A stretch of 6,458 nucleotides of DNA, taken from an uncultured Collinsella sp. (GTDB taxonomy: Bacteria; Actinomycetota; Coriobacteriia; Coriobacteriales; Coriobacteriaceae). Positions 1 through 4,807 of this stretch are shown here, piece after piece. The DNA lies in assembly GCA_900556365.1 (NCBI GenBank), contig USOG01000083.1, forward strand, positions 1-6,458, read 5' to 3'. A program made the position numbers and the translations under genes. Within the stretch, counting starts at the first letter, position 1. Each line of letters starts with the position of its first letter. Below the pieces are notes generated by a model that was not told the origin of the DNA, did no database searches, and saw nothing but the letters and a program-made list of their open reading frames with translations.

Positions 1-737
1 GCTTGATTCTGACGCTCGACATCGTAGGAGCAGATGGTCACGAGGTCTTGCATACCGGTGGAAACAATAGGTGCATCCACGCCCGGGGTCAAGCCCTGCA
101 ACAAAACATCAGCCGCAGAAAGCAAAATTTCCGGACGCATGGACCCCTCGTTGTCGGCGTGGGTGTCGAGCATGAGCACCAAATGGTCCGGACGCTCCCC
201 CGCCGTGAGCTCATAGCCCACCAGAGTGTGGTCAAGGTCAAGGCGCTTGTTCTTCTTACCGCGCGCGTAGTCGATGCCATGACCTGCACGCAACGTGTCG
301 ATTGCGGCGCGCACCTCATCGGCGCTCACGGGTGCCTCGGGGTCCAGGTGCAGGTCGATGCGGTACGACAGGCGCGTGAGCTGAGCCGTAAGCGCCGGCG
401 TGCGCACGTCGATGTAGGCGGCCTCGATGGGCGCCAAATCGGCCGGAGACGCCGCGGCCAGGCGCCCAAAGGCCTCGTCGAGCGTGACGAACTCGGTCAT
501 AAACAGGTCATACCACTCGCAGGTCGACGACGTGCCGACGGGCAGCGCCGAGGAGAATCCCACGCGCATGTGCGGAGAGAAGCCCTGCGTGACGGCATAG
601 GGCAGGCCCGCGCGGCGCACGATGCGCTCGATGGTATGAATCAGTTCCAGATGGCCCAGGTACTTAAGGCGATCACGCTTGCCGTAGCGAACGCGCAGCC
701 TAAAGAGCGTGAGATTGTCGGTCAAGCGCTCACTCAT
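1..737 (-). CDS. DUF2344/TIGR03936 radical-SAM-associated protein, 3' end cut by the window edge
   Basis: Partner protein of the preceding radical SAM enzyme; biochemical role unknown. I translated the minus strand from ATG at 737 and found an open frame of 245 full codons running off the left edge, with no stop seen. Family signatures are clear: R-L-R-V-R-Y-G-K (13-20), L-K-Y-L-G-H-L-E-L (24-32), I-V-R-R-A-G-L-P-Y (39-47), Q-G-F-S-P-H-M-R-V-G-F (51-61), A-L-P-V-G-T-S-S (64-71) and later L-D-L-D-H-T-L-V-G-Y-E (166-176). The family is usually about 200-250 residues, so most of the protein should be present and the stop should lie a little beyond base 1. The ATG overlaps the TGA of the radical SAM gene as ATGA (737-734), the classic sign of coupled translation. 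In other bacteria the two proteins can be fused, which fits a physical or sequential partnership. Next genes beyond the edge may be rng/rne and rplU-rpmA, judging from recalled gene order. Confidence 0.88.
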   Translation of the reverse strand, partial: MSERLTDNLTLFRLRVRYGKRDRLKYLGHLELIHTIERIVRRAGLPYAVTQGFSPHMRVGFSSALPVGTSSTCEWYDLFMTEFVTLDEAFGRLAAASPADLAPIEAAYIDVRTPALTAQLTRLSYRIDLHLDPEAPVSADEVRAAIDTLRAGHGIDYARGKKNKRLDLDHTLVGYELTAGERPDHLVLMLDTHADNEGSMRPEILLSAADVLLQGLTPGVDAPIVSTGMQDLVTICSYDVERQNQ

Positions 738-2611
738 GCCCGATCACCCACCAATACGTTCTTGGCATGGAGCGTGGGGCAGATTCCGCAGCCGGTGCAC
801 GACGTGCGGGTGCAGTCGGGAGTCGTGACGCCCTCGAGCGAGCGACGGTACTCGCGCTCGAGAAAGCCGCGTGTGCAGCCGGGGCTCACGTGCTCCCACG
901 GCAGGCGCCAGTCCAGCTCGTAGGGCAGGTGCACGAGCTCATTGAGGTCGATGCCGTTTTTGGCAGCAGCCTCCTTCCAGTTATCGAGCGAGAAATGCTC
1001 TACCCACGCGTCAAAGCGAGAGCCCGAGCGCCAAGCATCGATGATGACGGGCGTCATGTCACGACCGGCGCGGGACAGCGCGGCCTCGATGAGCGAGGTC
1101 TCGGCATCGTGGTAATGAACGCGGACGGCACGGTTGCGAACGCTCGTGACGAGCAGCTTCTGGCGACGCTTGACGTCGTCGTAGTCGAGCTGCGGGCACC
1201 ACTGGAACGGCGTGGCAGCCTTGGGGATAAAGACCGAAACCGAGATCGACACCGAGATCGAGCCGCGACGAGCCTTGGGCACCACGGAACGACCGAGCTC
1301 CAGCACGTGATCGGCCAGATTGGCGATGGCCACGATGTCCTCGTCGCGCTCGCCGGGAAGGCCCATCATAAAGTAGAGCTTCATGCGGTTCCAGCCGGCC
1401 TCGAAGGCCGCCTTGGCCGCACGGTCCAGGTCCTCCTCGGTCACGTTCTTGTTAATGATGTCGCGCATGCGCTGGCTGCCGGCCTCGGGCGCGAACGTCA
1501 GGCCGCCCTTCTTTTCGCCGGCGACCGACTCGGCCATATCCACGCCAAACGAATCCAGGCGCTGCGACGGAATAGACACGCGAATACCCGTATCCTCCAG
1601 GCGACGGTTGAGCCTGCCGAGCACGTCGCAAATGCAGGAGTGATCGGTCGTGGAGAGCGAGGTCAGCGACACCTCGTCATAGCCAGTCTTTTCCAGGCCC
1701 TGAATCACCGACGAGACGATCTGGTCGGCCGAGCGCTCGCGCACCGGGCGATACGTCATGCCGGCCTGGCAAAAACGACAGCCGCGGGCGCAGCCGCGCA
1801 GGATCTCGATAGACAGGCGGTCGTGAACCAGCTGCGCATAGGGCACGCACGACTGCGACAGCGGATTCGTGGCGCCGAAATCCTCGACGACGCGCTTGTA
1901 GACCACGGTCGGCGCATCCTTGCCCTCACGTGGCACGGTGTAGCCATGCGGCGAGCAGGGCTCGTCATGACGAACCTCATAGAGCGACGGCACGTAGTTG
2001 CCGGCAATGGATGCAAGCTGCTCGACAATCTGCGCGCGCGGGACCCCTTCGTCACGCAGGCGGCGATGCAGCTGGCAGGTCTCGAGCAGCGATTCCTCGC
2101 CCTCACCGATGAGGATGGCATCGAAGAAGGCCGCGTACGGCTCGGGGTTGTACACCGAGGGACCGCCGGCGATGATGATGGGGTCGTCTTCACCTCGGTC
2201 GGCCGCTAACAGCGGAATGCCAGCGAGGTCCAAAGCCTCGAGGAAGTTCGTCACCGCCATCTCGTGCGGCACATGCAGACCGACGATATCAAACGAAGCG
2301 ACCGGCGCTGCACCCTCGAGCGATAGCAGCGGAATACCCGCCTCGCGCATGGCGTCGCCCATATCGGGCCACGGCACATAGCCGCGCTCGCAGGAGATGC
2401 CCTCGGCCTGGTTAAGGATGTTGTAGAGGATGGCGATGCCCTGGTTGGGCAGACCAACCTCGTACACATCCGGGTAGATCAGGCAGCAACGGTAGTCGGC
2501 ATCGGCCTTGGAAAGCGTGCCCCACTCGTGATCGATATAGCGGCTCGGCTTCTCGACCTTGGCGAGCAACGGCTCAATTAAATGAAAACAATCTTGGTAC
2601 GGAACGCGCAA
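734..2611 (-). CDS. TIGR03960-type radical SAM protein with B12-binding-like N-terminal domain
   Basis: Radical SAM enzyme of unknown substrate, 625 residues. The family is normally followed by, or fused to, a DUF2344 protein, as here. The N-terminus carries family signatures: E-K-P-S-R-Y-I (20-26), Y-P-D-V-Y-E-V-G-L-P-N (46-56), L-D-L-A-G-I-P-L (127-134) and A-G-G-P-S-V-Y-N-P-E-P (148-158) with G-E-G-E-E. This is a Rossmann-like, cobalamin-binding-type region, but I see no clear DxHxxG cobalamin-ligand motif. The radical SAM core has C-A-R-G-C-R-F-C, with Cys274, Cys278 and Cys281 (bases 1769-1792) as the expected [4Fe-4S] ligands; then F-A-P-E-A-G-S-Q-R-M-R (373-383), M-K-L-Y-F-M-M-G-L-P-G (410-420) and F-I-P-K-A-A-T-P-F-Q-W (461-471). 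Near the end is a Cx4Cx2Cx2C cluster (Cys600, 605, 608, 611), possibly a second Fe-S site. The start is TTG with a well-spaced ribosome binding site. The stop overlaps the start of the DUF2344 gene by four bases. Confidence 0.9.
   Translation of the reverse strand: MRVPYQDCFHLIEPLLAKVEKPSRYIDHEWGTLSKADADYRCCLIYPDVYEVGLPNQGIAILYNILNQAEGISCERGYVPWPDMGDAMREAGIPLLSLEGAAPVASFDIVGLHVPHEMAVTNFLEALDLAGIPLLAADRGEDDPIIIAGGPSVYNPEPYAAFFDAILIGEGEESLLETCQLHRRLRDEGVPRAQIVEQLASIAGNYVPSLYEVRHDEPCSPHGYTVPREGKDAPTVVYKRVVEDFGATNPLSQSCVPYAQLVHDRLSIEILRGCARGCRFCQAGMTYRPVRERSADQIVSSVIQGLEKTGYDEVSLTSLSTTDHSCICDVLGRLNRRLEDTGIRVSIPSQRLDSFGVDMAESVAGEKKGGLTFAPEAGSQRMRDIINKNVTEEDLDRAAKAAFEAGWNRMKLYFMMGLPGERDEDIVAIANLADHVLELGRSVVPKARRGSISVSISVSVFIPKAATPFQWCPQLDYDDVKRRQKLLVTSVRNRAVRVHYHDAETSLIEAALSRAGRDMTPVIIDAWRSGSRFDAWVEHFSLDNWKEAAAKNGIDLNELVHLPYELDWRLPWEHVSPGCTRGFLEREYRRSLEGVTTPDCTRTSCTGCGICPTLHAKNVLVGDRA
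742..748 (-). promoter_or_regulatory. Ribosome binding site of the DUF2344 gene
   Basis: The minus strand reads GGTGATC, which matches seven bases of the extended anti-Shine-Dalgarno complement (the GGTGATC part of AGGAGGTGATC) and lies four bases before the ATG at 737. It is inside the 3' end of the radical SAM gene. Together with the ATGA stop/start overlap it supports this start and translational coupling. Confidence 0.55.
1239..1262. repeat. Short 12-base tandem repeat inside the radical SAM gene
   Basis: Two adjacent copies of a 12-base unit (1239-1250 and 1251-1262) match at 11 of 12 positions, with a partial third copy at 1233-1238. On the coding strand they encode the alternating S-I-S-V-S-I-S-V run (about residues 451-458) leading into the conserved F-I-P-K strand. 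The frame is kept. It is probably a codon-level by-product of an alternating beta strand and not a mobile or regulatory repeat. Confidence 0.6.
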
Positions 2612-2618
2612 CGGAAAA

Positions 2619-2623
2619 CCCCT
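2619..2623 (-). promoter_or_regulatory. Ribosome binding site supporting the TTG start of the radical SAM gene
   Basis: The minus strand reads AGGGG, seven bases before TTG at 2611. It overlaps the TAG stop (2624-2622) of the preceding gene. This correctly spaced site is the main reason to accept TTG as the start: the frame stays open just upstream, but I see no ATG or GTG there with a comparable site. Confidence 0.7.
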
Positions 2624-3551
2624 AAGCAGCGAGATCTGATGCGTCCTGGTAGGACGCCATAGGACGGGTAGCGCCCGCGACCGTGGTCACAAGATCGCGA
2701 ACGCGGGAAAACGTGGCAGTGACCACCTCATTGGCACGGCTGTAGTCGACATCGCGCTCGTAGAGCGAAACGAGCGCACGGCCCATGCCATAGGTGCCCG
2801 CGGCAGCAGTGAGCGCCTTGACGGCAAACCCAATATGCGGCGTCTGCTTGACGAGCGCGCGGGTGACCGCGCGGATCACAAGACCGCCGGCAAGCACGCC
2901 CGCGACCTCGTAGCCACGCTCGGGTTTAATGCCGCGTCCAAAGACGGCAGCGAGCTCAAAGAGCATGCCCACCTGCGCCAGCGCCATAACGGGATAATCG
3001 GCGCCCGGCAAAAACACCAGTGCACCGGTCGCCATATTGGTGAGCGCGCACGAGGTGATGATACGGTTGGCCGCCGCGATGCGCATGAAGGCAAAGTTCG
3101 CCGCAAAAGCCGTTTCCTTGTCGGTGCGATCGAGAATCCAGCGGGCAAGCGTCTCGAGCAGATACGTCTTATCGATTGCCGCTACCACGCCGAGCATGGG
3201 CGTGGACTCCTCGATAAACGGCACCTCCACAGCAGACTCGGCAAGCACGCACACGGGCGCGCCGGCGATCACGAGCTCCTGCACGGCACTCTCCAAGCGG
3301 TCGGAACCACACGAGAGCACCAGCACCACATCGGTATCGGTCTTTGGAGCAATTCGCTCCTCCCCCAGACGCTCGACGCGCACAATGCCCGAGGTCGTCT
3401 GCGGCACAAAGGCGTCACGCACCGTCTCGGCCAGAAAGCGCGAGGCGGACGAATCCAGATAGACCGAGACGCGCACCAGCGTATCGGAATCCTTCTTAAC
3501 GGACGCGCCCATCTTAAAAGCGCGGGTCAGCTTATCTACGGGAATTTTCAT
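2622..3551 (-). CDS. Conserved hypothetical protein with DUF697-like hydrophobic C-terminal domain, no P-loop
   Basis: Function not recognised. The 309-residue protein has two visible halves. Residues about 25-140 look like an alternating alpha/beta fold: strand-like runs V-R-V-S-V-Y-L (26-32), D-V-V-L-V-L-S (74-80) and A-P-V-C-V-L-A (98-104), separated by helical stretches. This resembles a nucleotide-binding-type fold, but there is no GxxxxGK[ST] P-loop and no NKxD. Residues about 148-265 (bases 2757-3110) resemble DUF697 (YcjF-type), a domain often attached to dynamin/Era-like GTPases: A-A-A-N-R-I-I-T-S, then P-V-M-A-L-A-Q-V-G-M-L-F-E-L-A-A-V-F-G, then K-Q-T-P-H-I-G-F-A-V-K with A-G-T-Y-G-M-G-R-A-L. 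Hydrophobic stretches near 165-204, 214-234 and 240-260 suggest membrane association. It lies between rodA (18-base gap) and the radical SAM gene (10-base gap), so it is probably co-expressed with both. The DUF697 call is from motif memory; an unrelated membrane protein is possible. Confidence 0.6.
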   Translation of the reverse strand: MKIPVDKLTRAFKMGASVKKDSDTLVRVSVYLDSSASRFLAETVRDAFVPQTTSGIVRVERLGEERIAPKTDTDVVLVLSCGSDRLESAVQELVIAGAPVCVLAESAVEVPFIEESTPMLGVVAAIDKTYLLETLARWILDRTDKETAFAANFAFMRIAAANRIITSCALTNMATGALVFLPGADYPVMALAQVGMLFELAAVFGRGIKPERGYEVAGVLAGGLVIRAVTRALVKQTPHIGFAVKALTAAAGTYGMGRALVSLYERDVDYSRANEVVTATFSRVRDLVTTVAGATRPMASYQDASDLAA

Positions 3552-3557
3552 AGCAAA

Positions 3558-3564
3558 CCCCTCC
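3558..3564 (-). promoter_or_regulatory. Ribosome binding site of the DUF697-like gene
   Basis: The minus strand reads GGAGGGG, six bases before the ATG at 3551. It lies in the 18-base gap after the rodA stop TAA (3572-3570), the widest gap in the window. The gap is too short to hold a separate promoter or terminator, so this gene should be on the rodA transcript. Confidence 0.8.
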
Positions 3565-3569
3565 AGCGG

Positions 3570-4796
3570 TTACGCGGCGCCCGAACGATGCCGCCATATG
3601 GATTGTACGATACCCACCGTCAGCAGCTGAATCATCATCGAAGACGAACCGAAGCTAATAAACGGTAGCGGAATACCGGTAATCGGCATCATGCCGATGC
3701 ACATGCCGATGTTTTCGAAAGTCTGGAACGCCCACATGCCAACGATGCCCACACACGAAAGACGCAAAAACAGCGACTCGCACTTAAAGGCGACGCGAAT
3801 CGTCGAAAAGATCAGCAGCACGTAGAGGCACAGGAGCAAAAAGGAACCGCAAAAGCCAAAGGTCTCGGACAGGAAGGCGAAGACGAAGTCGGTGTGGAAC
3901 TCAGGCAGAAAGCCGCCGGCCGACTGCGTCGCATGCCCCAGGCCCTTACCAAAGAAGCCGCCCGAGCCAACGGCGATAAGCGACTGCTGCAGGTTGTAGG
4001 CATCGTCCGAATCGGCATTATCGGGGTCGATAAAGACCGTCAGACGGTTCATCTGATACTGCTTGATGAGCACATCGTGGCCGAGCAACGAATCAAAGAC
4101 CGAATCAAGCGCCAGGACGAGGGCCACCAGGCCCACGAGCAGGGCCAGGGTCGACAGCACCCATTCGCGGCGTGCACCGCTCATGCAGATGACGATGGCG
4201 CCCGAAACCAGCACGACCAGGCCCGAGCCCAGGTCACCCATGGCAACGACGGCCAAAAACGGAATGGACAGCATGCCGCAGAGCTTGACGTAGTCGCGAA
4301 CGGTATCGATGCGACCGTTATACTGCGAGCCAAGCGTAGCAATAAAGAAGATGGTGATGAGCTTGGCAAGCTCAACCGGCTGGAATGTCAAGCCGATACC
4401 GGGAATCTTGATCCAGCCCGTCATGCCCAGACCGCCCGTATAGGACAGACCCGGAATCTTGGGCGAGAAAATCACGATCAGGTCAATGACGAGCAACGCC
4501 GTCGAGAAATTGGAAATACCGCGCAGGTCGGTACGCCAGACCAGCACCGCCAGCACCGCTCCGATGCCAATTCCCAGCAGATGGCGTGAGAACGAGGCAT
4601 CGGCCTTAAACTGCGAAGCCGACCAGATAATGATGGCACCGTAGGCGACAAGCGCCACAGTAGCCACGAGCACACCGATATGCACCTTTTGGCGAAACGT
4701 GCCGCGCGAGGCCGAAAGTTGCTTGTTGACACGGTCCAGGCTGCTGCGAGAGCCGGTCTTGGTTGAACGGAACAGATCCGCCGGAGAAAAATCCAT
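3570..4796 (-). CDS. rodA: RodA, SEDS-family peptidoglycan glycosyltransferase
   Basis: Polytopic membrane enzyme that polymerises lipid II into glycan strands for lateral wall growth, paired with PBP2 from the gene just upstream. The 408-residue protein starts with a roughly 36-residue basic, serine-rich cytoplasmic tail, longer than in many RodA proteins. About ten hydrophobic segments follow, the first near residues 39-60. SEDS signatures occur in order: Trp128 with F-Q-P-V-E-L-A-K-L (138-146), G-D-L-G-S-G (187-192), Q-Q-S-L-I-A-V-G-S-G-G (270-280) with G-K-G-L-G, L-P-E-F-H-T-D-F (297-304), and N-I-G-M...P-L-P-F-I-S-F-G-S-S-S (362-386). Asp303 (bases 3888-3890) matches the aspartate shown to be essential in studied RodA proteins. 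Two small departures are noted: S-E-T-F-G-F where E-E is common after H-T-D-F, and S-F-G-S-S-S instead of S-Y-G-G-S-S. FtsW is the alternative, but the position beside mrdA favours RodA. The ATG start is supported by a strong ribosome binding site. Confidence 0.95.
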   Translation of the reverse strand: MDFSPADLFRSTKTGSRSSLDRVNKQLSASRGTFRQKVHIGVLVATVALVAYGAIIIWSASQFKADASFSRHLLGIGIGAVLAVLVWRTDLRGISNFSTALLVIDLIVIFSPKIPGLSYTGGLGMTGWIKIPGIGLTFQPVELAKLITIFFIATLGSQYNGRIDTVRDYVKLCGMLSIPFLAVVAMGDLGSGLVVLVSGAIVICMSGARREWVLSTLALLVGLVALVLALDSVFDSLLGHDVLIKQYQMNRLTVFIDPDNADSDDAYNLQQSLIAVGSGGFFGKGLGHATQSAGGFLPEFHTDFVFAFLSETFGFCGSFLLLCLYVLLIFSTIRVAFKCESLFLRLSCVGIVGMWAFQTFENIGMCIGMMPITGIPLPFISFGSSSMMIQLLTVGIVQSIWRHRSGAA

Positions 4797-4800
4797 CGCA

Positions 4801-4807
4801 ACCTCCT
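4801..4807 (-). promoter_or_regulatory. rodA ribosome binding site overlapping the mrdA stop codon
   Basis: The minus strand reads AGGAGGT here, a near-perfect Shine-Dalgarno sequence four to five bases before the ATG of rodA at 4796. The TAG stop of mrdA (4808-4806) overlaps its first two bases, so ribosomes finishing PBP2 stop on the rodA initiation site. This fixes the rodA start and suggests coupled synthesis of the two partner enzymes. Confidence 0.85.

Noticed and set aside
3..923. Plus-strand open frame of 306 codons at the left edge.
   Set aside because: The minus strand here encodes the DUF2344 protein and the end of the radical SAM protein with strong signatures. The plus-strand product is low-complexity and has no motif.
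767..2209. Long plus-strand open frame of 480 codons opposite the radical SAM gene.
   Set aside because: It is antisense to a gene with clear family motifs along its length. Its product is rich in Arg, His, Ala and Gly with no recognisable domain, as expected when the opposite strand of a high-GC gene stays open.
2835..3668. Plus-strand open frame of 277 codons opposite the DUF697-like gene and the end of rodA.
   Set aside because: The minus-strand frame has a strong ribosome binding site and fits tightly between its neighbours. The antisense product is His/Arg/Gly-rich without domain features and crosses a gene boundary.
4797..4805. Search of the intergenic gaps (4797-4805, 3552-3569, 2612-2621) for promoters, terminators or small RNAs.
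   Set aside because: The gaps are 9, 18 and 10 bases long and are taken up by ribosome binding sites. No hairpin followed by a T-run and no convincing -35/-10 pair was seen.
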